Of a stretch of 64,000 nucleotides of DNA, positions 40,822-49,572 are shown one piece after another. Location: positions 62,001 to 126,000 of the forward strand of contig NZ_JAASRU010000005.1 in the NCBI RefSeq assembly GCF_011761495.1, given 5' to 3'. The notes under the pieces were generated by a model, which ran no database searches, was not told the DNA's origin, and saw only the letters and a program-made list of their open reading frames with translations. This DNA is from Alkalibacillus almallahensis. Lineage in GTDB: Bacteria > Bacillota > Bacilli > Bacillales > Alkalibacillaceae. The number at the start of each line of letters is the position of its first letter. Position 1 is the first letter of the stretch. The position numbers and the translations under genes are program-made.

Positions 40822-41367
40822 TTACGTGTGATAGATGGCGCGTTCACCGCCGATTAATTTCGGCCGCGTATAAGCGTAGGTCACATGTGCGTCGCCAAGT
40901 GTTTTAATCGGAAATCTAATCGGGACAGCGACAGGTTTTAAATGCATGCCGATCAATGTGTCCCCGATGTCCATGCCTAGGTCAGCTTGGATCGATTCGA
41001 TTAAAACGGGCTCGTCCATATGGTGATAAGCATAAGTTGCCATGGAACCTCCTGCCTTCGCATGAGGAACGGCACTAACTTGCGGAATCCCAAGCGTTTG
41101 TTGCAGCGATCGCTCTAATACAATCGCACGGTTTAGATGCTCACAGCATTGAAACACAACGTGAACACCCGTATCTTGTTGAAACGCTTTCAGTTCTTTA
41201 TACAAAATTTCAGCGAAGTCTGTGCTTCCAGCTGATCCGATTGCTTCGCCTTTAATCTCACTGGTCGAACAACCGATGATCATGATTTTGCCAGGCCTAA
41301 CTGTATAGGATTGTCGCCATGCATCCATCACCGATTTGACGTCGGATTTAAACGTCTCTAAAGACAT
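40822..41367 (-). CDS. ywlG: TIGR01440/UPF0340 family protein YwlG
   Basis: A 181-residue protein of the conserved UPF0340 family. Visible features are IMIIGCSTSEIKGEAIGSAGS, VFQCCEHLNRAIVLERSL, PHAKAGGSMATYAY and DIGDTLIGMHLKPVAVPIR. The family is conserved among Firmicutes but its biochemical role is not established. GGAGGGA lies eight bases before the ATG. It is the gene between rpiB (ywlF) and glyA in the canonical order, although here a 538-nt gap with a GC-rich repeat element separates it from rpiB. Confidence 0.9.
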   Translation of the reverse strand: MSLETFKSDVKSVMDAWRQSYTVRPGKIMIIGCSTSEIKGEAIGSAGSTDFAEILYKELKAFQQDTGVHVVFQCCEHLNRAIVLERSLQQTLGIPQVSAVPHAKAGGSMATYAYHHMDEPVLIESIQADLGMDIGDTLIGMHLKPVAVPIRFPIKTLGDAHVTYAYTRPKLIGGERAIYHT

Positions 41368-41577
41368 GCGAATCCCTCCTCACCTGAGCACTCTTCTACT
41401 TCAAAGTATAACAAAAAATTCTGAATAGGTATATGTTTTTTATTCGACTAAGTTAGCCATACGTTTATTAGATTTTTGCTGGAATTTCTGAGGCTGAAAC
41501 AAAAAATAATAATGCAAAGTGAAACCCAAATAATATAATTAAAAAATCGTTCGAGTTTTCTGCTTGAATGACGCTCC

Positions 41578-41746
41578 ATCAAAACACTTCGCTTGGTTCT
41601 ACGTGACATAAGCTCAACATCGGCTCTGCTGAGGCAATCGCCGTGTTTCCTTTACCGGGGCACGGCTCGAGCCTCCTCAGCCCAAAGGCGGGGATTGCGG
41701 GGTCTCGAGACGCGTGCTGTTCCCGCAGGCGTCTACGTGTTTTGAT
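41578..41746. repeat. GC-rich MITE-like intergenic element, copy 1
   Basis: A 169-bp element far richer in G+C than its surroundings. It is bounded by a perfect 10-bp inverted repeat, ATCAAAACAC (41578-41587) and GTGTTTTGAT (41737-41746). It contains GGGCACGGCTCGAGCCTCC (from 41658) and TTGCGGGGTCTCGAGACG (from 41695), which recur in copy 2 at 51566-51754. No ORF is present. Similar GC-rich structured repeats are common between genes in Bacillaceae, from memory. The rest of the gap (41368-41577, 41747-41865) shows no gene. Confidence 0.75.
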
Positions 41747-41865
41747 TCCGCTTCATAAGTAGTTAACTGATATGATTTTGAAACATTCGTCTTTTGCACA
41801 ATTGAATATCCTTTTGTCCCATCCTAATAATTAAACTGACTAATTTAATAACTTCACAGCAGAAA

Positions 41866-41896
41866 AAACCGAAGCACCCCTCAGAGCACCTCGGTC
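41866..41896 (-). terminator. Intrinsic terminator of rpiB
   Basis: On the minus strand ACCGAGGTGC...GTGCTTCGGT followed by TTTTTTC forms a stem with oligo-U tail about 10 nt after the rpiB stop. Confidence 0.75.
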
Positions 41897-41905
41897 ATCA
41901 ATCCA

Positions 41906-42346
41906 TTATTGGTTTTCGTACGCCATCATTTTTTCAACACGATTCGCATGACGCCCGCCTTCATAGGATTCTGACAAGAAAGTCGTGACGATTTCGCGTG
42001 CTAGGCCTGGACCAATGACGCGTTCACCCATCGCAAGAATATTAGCGTCATTATGTTGACGGGTCGCTTTTGCGCTAAAGACGTCGTGAACAAGGGCACA
42101 GCGCGCCCCTTTTACTTTGTTGGCTGAAATGGACATGCCAATGCCTGTCCCACAAATGACGATGCCGAAATCAAATTCGCCACTTGCTACGCGCTCAGCT
42201 GCTGGGATCCCGTAATCAGGGTAATCAACGGACCCTTCGCAGTCGCAACCTATATCTTCAAATTCAATATTCATTTCTTCTAATAGATTTGCAATGTCTT
42301 CACGTAAGTTTTGACCGCCGTGGTCTGATGCTAAAATAACTCTCAT
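41906..42346 (-). CDS. rpiB: Ribose-5-phosphate isomerase B
   Basis: A 146-residue RpiB/LacAB-type isomerase converting ribose-5-phosphate and ribulose-5-phosphate. It begins MRVILASDHGGQNLREDI with the catalytic-site ASDHGG motif, and has the substrate cysteine in IVICGTGIGMSISANKVKGARCALVHD and an HNDANILAMGERVIG block. The length is standard. Its ATG overlaps the ywlE stop by 4 nt. Known as ywlF in B. subtilis. Confidence 0.96.
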   Translation of the reverse strand: MRVILASDHGGQNLREDIANLLEEMNIEFEDIGCDCEGSVDYPDYGIPAAERVASGEFDFGIVICGTGIGMSISANKVKGARCALVHDVFSAKATRQHNDANILAMGERVIGPGLAREIVTTFLSESYEGGRHANRVEKMMAYENQ

Positions 42347-42783
42347 GCTTCTTCCTCCATTTTCTGTGCTAATAAATCAATATAGTACTCTAATTGTTCG
42401 CGTGTGTTTTCATATGTTTCAGTATCAAGCCCAATTGGATCAGCAATATCATGTTCAGGCTCATCGAGGAATTCTTTTAACGTAAACACTTTATCATCAA
42501 AGCTCGTGTATTCTAGTTTTAACGCTTCTTTATGTTGGCTTGTCATGGTTAAAACTAGATCAGCCCAACTTAATAATTCACGGGTAACAGGCTGTGAGAT
42601 ATGATCTTGAATCATGCCTCTTCCTTCCATTGCTTCGATTGCTTTGTCGTTGGCGTGTTGACCATGTGGTGCCATCATGCCGGCTGATTGCACATCAATT
42701 TCTGGATATTTCTCTTTCATAATTGCCTCAGCCATTGGACTGCGACACGTGTTGCCTGTACAAACAAATAATACACGATGCAA
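42343..42783 (-). CDS. ywlE: Low-molecular-weight protein arginine phosphatase YwlE
   Basis: A 146-residue phosphatase with the P-loop VLFVCTGNTCRSPMAEA at the N-terminus and the general-acid aspartate in the C-terminal part (IADPIGLDTETYENTREQLEY). The threonine in CTGNTCRS is the residue that sets arginine-phosphate specificity in YwlE, which opposes the McsB protein arginine kinase in stress response and protein degradation. Start is TTG (42783) after GGGGGGAA; upstream in-frame codons are poorly conserved. It is coupled to rpiB by a 4-nt overlap. Confidence 0.93.
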   Translation of the reverse strand: MHRVLFVCTGNTCRSPMAEAIMKEKYPEIDVQSAGMMAPHGQHANDKAIEAMEGRGMIQDHISQPVTRELLSWADLVLTMTSQHKEALKLEYTSFDDKVFTLKEFLDEPEHDIADPIGLDTETYENTREQLEYYIDLLAQKMEEEA

Positions 42784-42855
42784 CGCGCTTCCCCCCTGAC
42801 TCCTACTTTTCATCCATTTCTATTCTACTTGAAAAAGCGCGCCTTGTCATGTCAT

Positions 42856-43401
42856 TTACCACACCATCTGTAAACCTAACACCGTCAACACAAGCCCACC
42901 GAATGCTTCAGAATAAACGCCAAACCATTTCCGACTATGACGAGCCAACATTAAGCCTAACCAACTTAACATCATACTCACGAGGCCAAACATGACCGCA
43001 ATCACAAAAACATGTGCACCAATCATGCCAATCGAAACGCCTACTGAAAAGCTATCTAAACTAACTGTAAAAGCAAGTACCATTAAGCCAAAAACAGATA
43101 AAGGCCTGTTCACATCATGTTGCCAAAACGTCGAGATCACCATTTGGATACCAATCGCTACTAGCAACCAACCGCCAATGAGTTGAGCCATTTGACCAAA
43201 CTGTTCTGATAAAAATTCACCAAATCCAATGCCAGCTAAGGGCATCATGACATGAAATGCCCCAACAAGTACGATAAAGTATAGCCACCATCTTAATCGT
43301 CGGTGGGTCATGCCAACAGTTAAACTGACGGAAAATGCGTCCATCCCGATTGCAAAAGCTATTAACACATAAGGAACGACACTCTCATAAAAAAACATCA
43401 C
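42856..43401 (-). CDS. mntP: Manganese efflux pump MntP
   Basis: A 181-residue membrane protein with six helices arranged as two halves, each with a conserved acidic motif: GMDAFSVSLTVGM in helix 1 and SLDSFSVGVSIGM in helix 4. This is the MntP pattern, exporting Mn(II) to prevent toxicity. The start is either GTG at 43401 (eight bases after GGAGG) or the adjacent ATG at 43398. It lies between ywlC and ywlE as in B. subtilis (ywlD). I do not see a yybP-type manganese riboswitch upstream. Confidence 0.93.
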   Translation of the reverse strand: MMFFYESVVPYVLIAFAIGMDAFSVSLTVGMTHRRLRWWLYFIVLVGAFHVMMPLAGIGFGEFLSEQFGQMAQLIGGWLLVAIGIQMVISTFWQHDVNRPLSVFGLMVLAFTVSLDSFSVGVSIGMIGAHVFVIAVMFGLVSMMLSWLGLMLARHSRKWFGVYSEAFGGLVLTVLGLQMVW

Positions 43402-43481
43402 ACGCGAGTCCTCCTAAACGTCGAGCATTCTAGTTTAATCTATGCTCGTCCGTTTCTGTTTAGAAGAACGCGTATGATGAA

Positions 43482-44504
43482 TCATTCAATTGTTTCGCTC
43501 GCTGCTTTTTCCAGACGATTCATTAAAGCTTCGCCGATTCCATCTTTCGGGAATGCTTCAGCCAGAATAACCTCATAATCTGAGTCATCAATCTGACGTA
43601 GACGGTCATATAAATGACGCGTGATGGCTAGTAAATCCTCTTGTGAACCAAGTCTATAGACGTGATCTTGATCCAATTCCGTCGCGCGCTCATCACTCAC
43701 CATAAAGCCAACTCGATTGCCTTCTTGTTGTAAGTCATGCGCCACTTGTTTCATGCGTTCAGTTCCACCATTTACAATCCAAATCGGACAATCAGGTGCG
43801 TAATGTTTATATTTCATCCCCGGAGAACGTGGTGCATCATCCTCTGCTTGTAAAGACGGTGCTAGATTAACAGGACCGATTACAGCTTCAATTTCCGTTT
43901 GTGTGACGCCACCTGGCCGCAAAATCATCGGCGGATCAAGTGTCATGTCTATAACTGTTGATTCAACACCCACGCCCGTCGTTCCACCATCTAATACGCC
44001 ATGAATTTTTCCGCCTAAATCATGCAAAACATGGTCAGCCGCTGTTGGGCTCGGTTTCCCTGAACGATTGGCACTAGGCGCTGCAACAGGTATGTTCGCA
44101 GCTTGAAGCAACGCCAAAGCAACGGGGTGATCCGGCATACGAAACCCTACTGTCGTCAAACCTGCTGTTACGTTTTCTGCAAGTTTTGATCTAGCAGGTA
44201 AAATAAGCGTTAAAGGCCCTGGCCAAAACGCATTGATTAAGGCTTGGGCATCCTTTGATACGTCCGTTACATAATCATATATCAAATCGCTCGAACCAAC
44301 ATGCGCTATGAGCGGATTATCAGCTGGGCGACCTTTTGCTTGAAAGATTTGCGAAACAGCATGATCATTCGTCGCATCTGCTCCTAAGCCGTAAACCGTT
44401 TCAGTCGGAAAAGCTATCGTTTCACCTTGTTTTAAACGCTCAGCCGCTTCTTGGATCGCCTGATTATTAAGTTCCTCATGACTTGTCCAATGTTTCGTTT
44501 CCAT
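43482..44504 (-). CDS. ywlC: L-threonylcarbamoyladenylate synthase (Sua5/YwlC type)
   Basis: A 340-residue enzyme for the t6A modification of tRNAs decoding ANN codons; it makes threonylcarbamoyl-AMP from threonine, bicarbonate and ATP. The N-terminal YrdC domain (residues 10-210) has GETIAFPTETVYGLGADATND, IFQAKGRPADNPL and VAAPSANRSGKPSPT. A linker containing SPGMKYKHYAPDCPIW leads to the C-terminal Sua5 Rossmann domain. The two-domain form is the one usual in Bacilli. AAGGAGT precedes the ATG. Confidence 0.95.
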   Translation of the reverse strand: METKHWTSHEELNNQAIQEAAERLKQGETIAFPTETVYGLGADATNDHAVSQIFQAKGRPADNPLIAHVGSSDLIYDYVTDVSKDAQALINAFWPGPLTLILPARSKLAENVTAGLTTVGFRMPDHPVALALLQAANIPVAAPSANRSGKPSPTAADHVLHDLGGKIHGVLDGGTTGVGVESTVIDMTLDPPMILRPGGVTQTEIEAVIGPVNLAPSLQAEDDAPRSPGMKYKHYAPDCPIWIVNGGTERMKQVAHDLQQEGNRVGFMVSDERATELDQDHVYRLGSQEDLLAITRHLYDRLRQIDDSDYEVILAEAFPKDGIGEALMNRLEKAASETIE

Positions 44505-44573
44505 CGTCGTACTCCTTTTCTCTCGTCCATCGCTAATTTATATTATGGAAGGAAAACGACGAAAGTGCAATCG

Positions 44574-44990
44574 TCATGATGTGGTTTGAACGTTTAAAGA
44601 TTTTACATACCAATAGCCTTGCTGATCTTTGTTTTCAACAGGCGCCTCTTCTGATGGTTTAAATTGATTCATTTCGAGTAACACTTGCTTACTCGGATCA
44701 TCGAGATGCGTGTATAAATTATGGAAGTTCGCTTTGACAGCGTAATCCCCAATCCATTCAAACATCATTAACATAAGCGCAGGATTAGAGCCACCTTTTA
44801 CCCACAGGCGTCTCAACCATGCATCTTTTTGACTAACAGGGTCCAATACGAAGAAAGCGATCGCCTCATCGTCAATCAACGTTAGATAACCGTAATCCCA
44901 TTCCCATTGGTGGACCGGCTTTTGTTCCTCCGTAAAAAAATGATTTAACACGTCTTCAGATACATCCTGAATCGGTTCTATTGTCAACAT
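44574..44990 (-). CDS. Small GNAT-like protein at the ywlB position
   Basis: A 138-residue protein of unknown activity. The order of hydrophobic strands and the VKGGSNPALMLMMFEWIGDYA helix suggest an acetyltransferase (GNAT) fold, but the acetyl-CoA binding Q/RxxGxG/A motif is not clear. It may be degenerate or a distant relative of YwlB, which occupies this place between spoIIR and ywlC in B. subtilis. Tryptophan-rich segments (HQWEWDYGYL, QQGYWYVKSL) mark both ends. The ATG at 44990 has GGAGG about eight bases upstream. Function is not assigned. Confidence 0.65.
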   Translation of the reverse strand: MLTIEPIQDVSEDVLNHFFTEEQKPVHQWEWDYGYLTLIDDEAIAFFVLDPVSQKDAWLRRLWVKGGSNPALMLMMFEWIGDYAVKANFHNLYTHLDDPSKQVLLEMNQFKPSEEAPVENKDQQGYWYVKSLNVQTTS

Positions 44991-45047
44991 TTAGAACGCC
45001 TCCTTGCCTTTTTCTATTAAGCTATGAGACGTTCTCACAATTTATGC

Positions 45048-45644
45048 TTAATTAAATAGATTCTTGAGCCATTCCCAGATGAAAAAGGTGGTTTCCCGTT
45101 CCTCTTCTTTTTCTGACTCAGCCTCTTTTTGCTTAGATCCCGTATCTTCATCATGCTCTAAAACTGCGCCACCATCAGAAAACTCTACAAAGCATAACGG
45201 CGGAAATAAAACACACCACCAATTGTCACCTTCACCTTCTCCAAGCGTGATTAAAATGGCTTCGTATTCACCTGCAGGATAAACAAAACGGTCGTAAACT
45301 TTATCCGGAAACATCACCTCTCCAAATTCTACTGAAACGGAATCTTCTGTATTTTGATCTACAATCGCTTCGATTTCTGGCAAGTTTTGTTTAATCGTTG
45401 CTCGCGCCTTATCTATTGATGTTAGTGTTTCAACCCACTCCGTAATTTGTTCACTGACCTCATCTCGAATTTGGCGTTTCTCTGCTTGATCCTTTTCACT
45501 ATTTGAATCCGCTAAAATCCGAAGTCTAATCGCTTCATCTGGAATCACCACAAAATCAGATTCCTCTTCTTCATCAGCCACTGTATCTACCAAAAAAACC
45601 GGCATTAATATAAGTCCAATTAATACTAAAATAACAACTCGCAT
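45048..45644 (-). CDS. spoIIR: Sporulation signalling protein SpoIIR
   Basis: A 198-residue secreted protein made in the forespore that triggers SpoIIGA to process pro-SigE. The signal peptide MRVVILVLIGLILMPVFLVD is followed by the conserved IPDEAIRLRILADSNSEKDQ, then a central helix, PAGEYEAILITLGEGEGDNWWCVLFPPLCFV (the most conserved SpoIIR block), and an acidic tail. The ATG at 45644 is used; a GTG six bases upstream is an alternative. A SigF-type promoter is visible upstream, as expected for this gene. Confidence 0.93.
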   Translation of the reverse strand: MRVVILVLIGLILMPVFLVDTVADEEEESDFVVIPDEAIRLRILADSNSEKDQAEKRQIRDEVSEQITEWVETLTSIDKARATIKQNLPEIEAIVDQNTEDSVSVEFGEVMFPDKVYDRFVYPAGEYEAILITLGEGEGDNWWCVLFPPLCFVEFSDGGAVLEHDEDTGSKQKEAESEKEEERETTFFIWEWLKNLFN

Positions 45645-45678
45645 CCCCACTCAACCCTTTCTCGTAATCTTGTAATCT

Positions 45679-45708
45679 CATCATTTCCGAGATTTCATGC
45701 AGATATAC
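45679..45708 (-). promoter_or_regulatory. SigF-type promoter of spoIIR
   Basis: GTATA (45704-45708), a 15-nt spacer and GGAAATGATG (45679-45688) on the minus strand match the SigF consensus GYWTA-N15-GGNRANANTW at most positions, about 35 nt upstream of the start codon. The same -35 and spacer length are seen at spoIIQ in this window. Confidence 0.75.
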
Positions 45709-45757
45709 ATCTAGATTTATGATAGAATGATTGAAATTGATTAGGGTGATTGAGTCG

Positions 45758-45990
45758 GGCGCACATATTGGGGTCTGAGTCGCACATTTAATAGTCGAGG
45801 GCGCTCTTTTATTTTTGAAGTCGCCCAATTATTTCAAAAAGCGCTCTTTTATTTGATTAAAGACACTATTATTTCAAAGGGCACTCATTTATTTTGTTAG
45901 GCGCACTATTCTGGAAGGAAATTACTCATTTATTTTCATTGCCACACAATTAATTGAAATCGCGCTCAATAACATCAATCATTACACCGC
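45758..45990. repeat. Intergenic tandem array, family III (CGCTCTTTTATTT core), about 11-12 units
   Basis: Degenerate units of 19-22 bp with cores such as CGCTCTTTTATTTTTGAAGTC, CGCTCTTTTATTTGATTAAAG, CACTCATTTATTTTGTTAGGC and interleaved GCCCAATTATTTCAAAAAG types. Same family as 14659-14880, including the alternation of two unit types. It fills the gap between the divergent spoIIR and acetyltransferase genes, upstream of both coding regions. Confidence 0.82.
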
Positions 45991-46029
45991 CCAAAATAGT
46001 CATCTCATATTATTAAAGGAGGAGTTTCA

Positions 46030-46575
46030 ATGTTTACATACACAATCGATGATGAACTTTATTTAAAATTGGTCGATGATAGCGACTTGGGGGAACTTTT
46101 TGCTTTAACCGATAACAATCGTGAACATTTGCGGGAGTGGTTGGCTTGGGTTGATCAAACAACTAAACCTGAGGATACAGCACAGTATATTAAAGCCTCG
46201 AAGCAGCTTTATGCCGACAGCAAAGGAATGAATGCAATCATCGTATTCCGAGGTCGTATCGCTGGCGTCGTCGGTTATAATTTATTGGATTGGAAAAATG
46301 GCGTCGCGCATATCGGCTACTGGTTAGCTGAGTCATATCAAGGCTTCGGCATTATGACGAAAGCGACATCTACCTTAATGGCCCACGCATTTGACCAACT
46401 TAATATGAACAAAGTGGAGATTCGGGCAGCAAGTGGGAACACGAAAAGTCGCGCAATCCCTGAGCGACTTGGCTTTACAGAAGAAGGAACAATCCGCGCT
46501 GCCGAACGCTTAAGCAGCGGTGTCGTTGACCATACAATCTACGGCATGCTCCAAGATGAATGGCTCACCAGTTAA
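46030..46575 (+). CDS. RimJ/RimL-type GNAT acetyltransferase
   Basis: A 181-residue N-acetyltransferase of the ribosomal-protein-serine family (YdaF-like). It begins MFTYTIDDELYLKLVDDSD, and shows the REWLAWVD segment, the motif-B strand AHIGYWLAESYQGFGIMTKA with the acetyl-CoA phosphate loop, and NMNKVEIRAASGNTKSRAIPERLGF at the C-terminal side. Substrates of this family include ribosomal proteins, spermidine or small amines; the target here is unknown. It has a strong AAAGGAGGAG ribosome site. One of only two plus-strand genes, it is convergent with prmC, and its stop codon directly abuts a 21-bp repeat array. Confidence 0.87.
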   Translation: MFTYTIDDELYLKLVDDSDLGELFALTDNNREHLREWLAWVDQTTKPEDTAQYIKASKQLYADSKGMNAIIVFRGRIAGVVGYNLLDWKNGVAHIGYWLAESYQGFGIMTKATSTLMAHAFDQLNMNKVEIRAASGNTKSRAIPERLGFTEEGTIRAAERLSSGVVDHTIYGMLQDEWLTS

Positions 46576-46722
46576 TTTGTTTAACAATGCGTGGAGATTG
46601 TTTAACAATTGAGTGAGATTATTTCACAATTGAGCTGGATTGTTTCATAAACGAACAAGATTGTCTCACAATCGAGAAGAATTGTTTCATAATTGAACAG
46701 GATTGTCTCATAAAATAAGAGA
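46576..46722. repeat. Intergenic tandem array, family II (ATTGTTTMACAAT core), 7 x 21 bp
   Basis: Seven units of exactly 21 bp start at 46576, 46597, 46618, 46639, 46660, 46681 and 46702. The core varies between ATTGTTTAACAAT and ATTGTYTCAYAAT. The first base follows the acetyltransferase stop codon directly, and the last unit runs into the shared terminator. The array would therefore be in the 3' UTR of the plus-strand transcript. Confidence 0.93.
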
Positions 46723-46760
46723 GCGCGTTCCTTTTCAAATAGGGAACGCGCTCTCTTATT
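46714..46760. terminator. Bidirectional terminator between the acetyltransferase gene and prmC
   Basis: An 18-bp perfect stem, AATAAGAGAGCGCGTTCC / GGAACGCGCTCTCTTATT, with a 10-nt loop serves both convergent genes; its right arm overlaps the prmC stop codon. Confidence 0.9.
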
Positions 46761-47601
46761 AATTCCATAAAACAATACGGTCTTTACCATTTATATCTTG
46801 TATGACTCGAACGTCTGCGGCAGAGTCATAGGATTGAATCAATGCAGGGACGCTCTCACCTTGATCGTAGCCAATTTCAAAGGCAATCAGCTTCGGCCTA
46901 ACATCAAGTTGCATAACTTGCTTCACGATTGTGTCATAAGCAGCGAGTCCATTCATTTCAGCAAATAAGGCTTCAGCTGGATCATGGAGCGAGACAGTTT
47001 CCGATAATGAATCGCGTTCAGCATGCGGGATATAAGGTGGATTCGATACGATGATATCAGGCGTAGCTCCCTCATCCAACACAGGTTTCAAAAAATCGCC
47101 TGACGTCCACAAAACATCTCGCTGTAGTCGCTCACCATTTGAACGCGCTACAGCCAATGCGTCTTCTGACAAATCCGTTCCGATCACCGTTGCGTCTTTC
47201 AATCGACCTTTTAACGAAAGAGCGATAATCCCACTTCCTGTGCCGACATCAACGATCACCTCACCGCCGTTCACTTCATTTAGAACAGCCAAAACTAACT
47301 CTTCTGTTTCTGGACGGGGAATCAAGACACGCTCATCTACATAAAACGTATCATCAAAAAAGTCCACTTCATTCGTAAAATGTTCAACTGGTTTTCCTGT
47401 TACAGCATGATCATGAATCCAAGTGGCAAACGTGTTAGCCACATCTTGATCTAGCACATCACGCCCCATTGCTAGCCACTGACTTTGACTAACACCCAAC
47501 AAATACCGCAACAACAATTCACCAACACGCGGTTCGCGGTCATGTTGCTCTAAAAAAGAAGAAGCCCAGTTTCGGGCTTCTTGCACCGTGTTAAACGTCA
47601 T
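46759..47601 (-). CDS. prmC: Release factor glutamine methyltransferase
   Basis: A 280-residue SAM-dependent enzyme that methylates the glutamine of the GGQ motif in release factors RF1 and RF2. An N-terminal helical domain (residues 1-75) precedes the Rossmann methyltransferase domain with VIVDVGTGSGIIALSLKGRL and the substrate-binding NPPY motif in DIIVSNPPYIPHAERD. The ATG at 47601 is immediately after the prfA stop (TAATATG), with GGTGA as ribosome site, so the two genes are translationally linked. Its substrate is the product of the adjacent prfA. Confidence 0.95.
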   Translation of the reverse strand: MTFNTVQEARNWASSFLEQHDREPRVGELLLRYLLGVSQSQWLAMGRDVLDQDVANTFATWIHDHAVTGKPVEHFTNEVDFFDDTFYVDERVLIPRPETEELVLAVLNEVNGGEVIVDVGTGSGIIALSLKGRLKDATVIGTDLSEDALAVARSNGERLQRDVLWTSGDFLKPVLDEGATPDIIVSNPPYIPHAERDSLSETVSLHDPAEALFAEMNGLAAYDTIVKQVMQLDVRPKLIAFEIGYDQGESVPALIQSYDSAADVRVIQDINGKDRIVLWN

Positions 47602-47602
47602 A

Positions 47603-48673
47603 TTACTCACCAAGTTCTTCTAATTTCTCTGTTTGTTCTTGAATGAGAAGGGAATCGATAATTTCATCGATTTTACCTTCCATCACTTGATCTAACTTAT
47701 TAATCGTTAAGTTAATGCGATGGTCTGTGACACGGTTTTGTGGGTAATTGTACGTACGGATGCGTTCTGAACGGTCACCTGTACCGACCGCTGATTTGCG
47801 GTTTTCATCATATTCTTCTTGCGCTTTTGCTTGTTCCATCTCATAAATACGGGCACGAAGAACTTTCATGGCTTTTTCTTTGTTTTTAATTTGTGATTTT
47901 TCGTCCTGACATGACACGACAACACCAGTCGGCTCATGTGTTAAACGGACAGCTGACATCGTCGTATTAACACTTTGACCACCTGGGCCACTTGAAGTAA
48001 ACGTGTCGACGCGAATATCATTATCCTGAATATTTACTTCAACTTCTTCTGCTTCTGGTAAAACAGCGACAGTTGATGTTGACGTATGAATCCGACCGCC
48101 AGATTCCGTATCAGGAACACGTTGAACGCGGTGAGCACCGTTTTCAAATTTGAAACGAGAAAATGCTCCTGTTCCATTAATCATAAAAATAATTTCCTTA
48201 AAGCCGCCAACTTCGGCTTCGTGCGATTCGATCACTTCAATGCGCCAACCTTGTGATTCCGCATAACGTGAATACAAGCGGTACAAGTCGCCTGCAAATA
48301 AAGCGGCCTCATCACCACCAGCAGCACCACGGATTTCCATGATGACGTTCTTATCATCGTTTGGATCTTTCGGAATCAATAAGAACTTAAGCTCTTCTTC
48401 CATTGGTTCTACTTGTGGTTCTAATTCTTCTAATTCTTCTTTTGCCATATCAATGACATCTTTATCTGATTCTTCTGAGATCATTGTTTTCGCATCTGTG
48501 ATTTGTTGTTGAAGATCTTTATATTCGCGATATTTCTCAACGACTGGTTGAATATCAGCTTGTTCTTTTGAATATTTACGTAACTTATTAGAATCGTTAA
48601 TAACTTCAGGATCCATCAATAAATCCGTCAGCTGGTTATAACGATCCTCCATATGTTGTAATTTTTCGAGCAT
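47603..48673 (-). CDS. prfA: Peptide chain release factor 1
   Basis: A 356-residue factor that recognises UAA and UAG stop codons. The catalytic GGQ is in [20 protein letters not shown]. The tripeptide anticodon region is in the preceding domain. The N-terminal coiled coil begins [19 protein letters not shown] and domain 3 ends with a KLEELGE tail. The length is typical for RF1. It is followed by prmC, whose product methylates this GGQ glutamine. Confidence 0.97.
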   Translation of the reverse strand: MLEKLQHMEDRYNQLTDLLMDPEVINDSNKLRKYSKEQADIQPVVEKYREYKDLQQQITDAKTMISEESDKDVIDMAKEELEELEPQVEPMEEELKFLLIPKDPNDDKNVIMEIRGAAGGDEAALFAGDLYRLYSRYAESQGWRIEVIESHEAEVGGFKEIIFMINGTGAFSRFKFENGAHRVQRVPDTESGGRIHTSTSTVAVLPEAEEVEVNIQDNDIRVDTFTSSGPGGQSVNTTMSAVRLTHEPTGVVVSCQDEKSQIKNKEKAMKVLRARIYEMEQAKAQEEYDENRKSAVGTGDRSERIRTYNYPQNRVTDHRINLTINKLDQVMEGKIDEIIDSLLIQEQTEKLEELGE

Positions 48674-48771
48674 ACGACGTCCACCTCTAACATTTCGTTA
48701 ATTATTCCACATTATATCATACCATAGAATATGAAAAAATTTCGTCCATTACACCGTTTTTCGAATAACAA

Positions 48772-48815
48772 TTGAAAACCAGTCGAGATTACGGTCAATC
48801 AAGACTGGTTTTCAA
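48772..48815 (-). terminator. Intrinsic terminator of tdk
   Basis: A perfect 13-bp stem TTGAAAACCAGTC / GACTGGTTTTCAA with an 18-nt loop, about 10 nt after the tdk stop. Confidence 0.85.
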
Positions 48816-48824
48816 ACATCGGAT

Positions 48825-49451
48825 TTAATTTTGTGACGAGCGAGCTTTAAGTTGATCGTTGGCTGAACGTGGGTGATTCGGCACTTCGTGATGATGACGA
48901 CAACGAGGCTCGTACGATTCAGATGCACCGACTAAAATAACTGGATCATCATAGGAAGCAGGTTTGCCATCAATTAAGCGTTGTGTCCGACTGGCTGGTG
49001 AACCACAGTAAGGGCAAATCGCATTTAATTTCGTGACGTTTTCTGCCATCGAAAGAAGTTGCGGTAAGGCACCAAATGGTTCGCCGCGGAAATCTTGATC
49101 TAATCCAGCCACAATGACACGTACACCTTGATCAGCTAAGTACTGAGCGACTTCAATCACTTGATCGTCAAAGAATTGAACTTCATCGATCCCGACCATA
49201 TCCACATTGTCGTCAATATTATCGTAAATATCTTGGACATCATCAATTGGGCGAGCGATAATCGAATTGCCGTTATGAGAAACGATGGATTCTTCCTCAT
49301 AGCGATTATCGATTGCTGGTTTAAATACGCGTACATTTAAATTGCCGTATGTTGCTCGGCGCACGCGGCGGATTAACTCTTCTGATTTACCAGAAAACAT
49401 ACTGCCACAAATGACTTCAAGCCAGCCACTGTGTTTCATTACATACATCAT
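48825..49451 (-). CDS. tdk: Thymidine kinase
   Basis: A 208-residue type II thymidine kinase phosphorylating thymidine to TMP in salvage. The Walker A motif [18 protein letters not shown] is near the N-terminus. The IDEVQFFDD motif and lasso-domain zinc ligands ([15 protein letters not shown] and EPRCRHHH) are present. Four start methionines are close together; ATG 49451 is kept, with AGGTGCG upstream. A SigA-like promoter (49467-49494) precedes it. Gene order rpmE-tdk-prfA is as in B. subtilis. Confidence 0.95.
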   Translation of the reverse strand: MMYVMKHSGWLEVICGSMFSGKSEELIRRVRRATYGNLNVRVFKPAIDNRYEEESIVSHNGNSIIARPIDDVQDIYDNIDDNVDMVGIDEVQFFDDQVIEVAQYLADQGVRVIVAGLDQDFRGEPFGALPQLLSMAENVTKLNAICPYCGSPASRTQRLIDGKPASYDDPVILVGASESYEPRCRHHHEVPNHPRSANDQLKARSSQN

Positions 49452-49466
49452 GATTTTCGCACCTCA

Positions 49467-49494
49467 TTTATACAAACTTTTACATTTTTCGCAA
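49467..49494 (-). promoter_or_regulatory. Candidate SigA promoter of tdk
   Basis: TTGCGA (49489-49494), a 16-nt spacer and TATAAA (49467-49472) on the minus strand lie 16 nt upstream of the start codon, which would make a very short leader. Confidence 0.5.
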
Positions 49495-49572
49495 GATGGT
49501 GATTAAAAAGGGCGGCCAACCTTGTCGCTGACTGCCGAATTATGATTGCTATTTCACTAATAAAAATAAAAA

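Noticed and set aside
46602-46790. 62-codon frame with ETI repeats downstream of the acetyltransferase
   Set aside because: By-product of the family II array period; it also runs through the bidirectional terminator.
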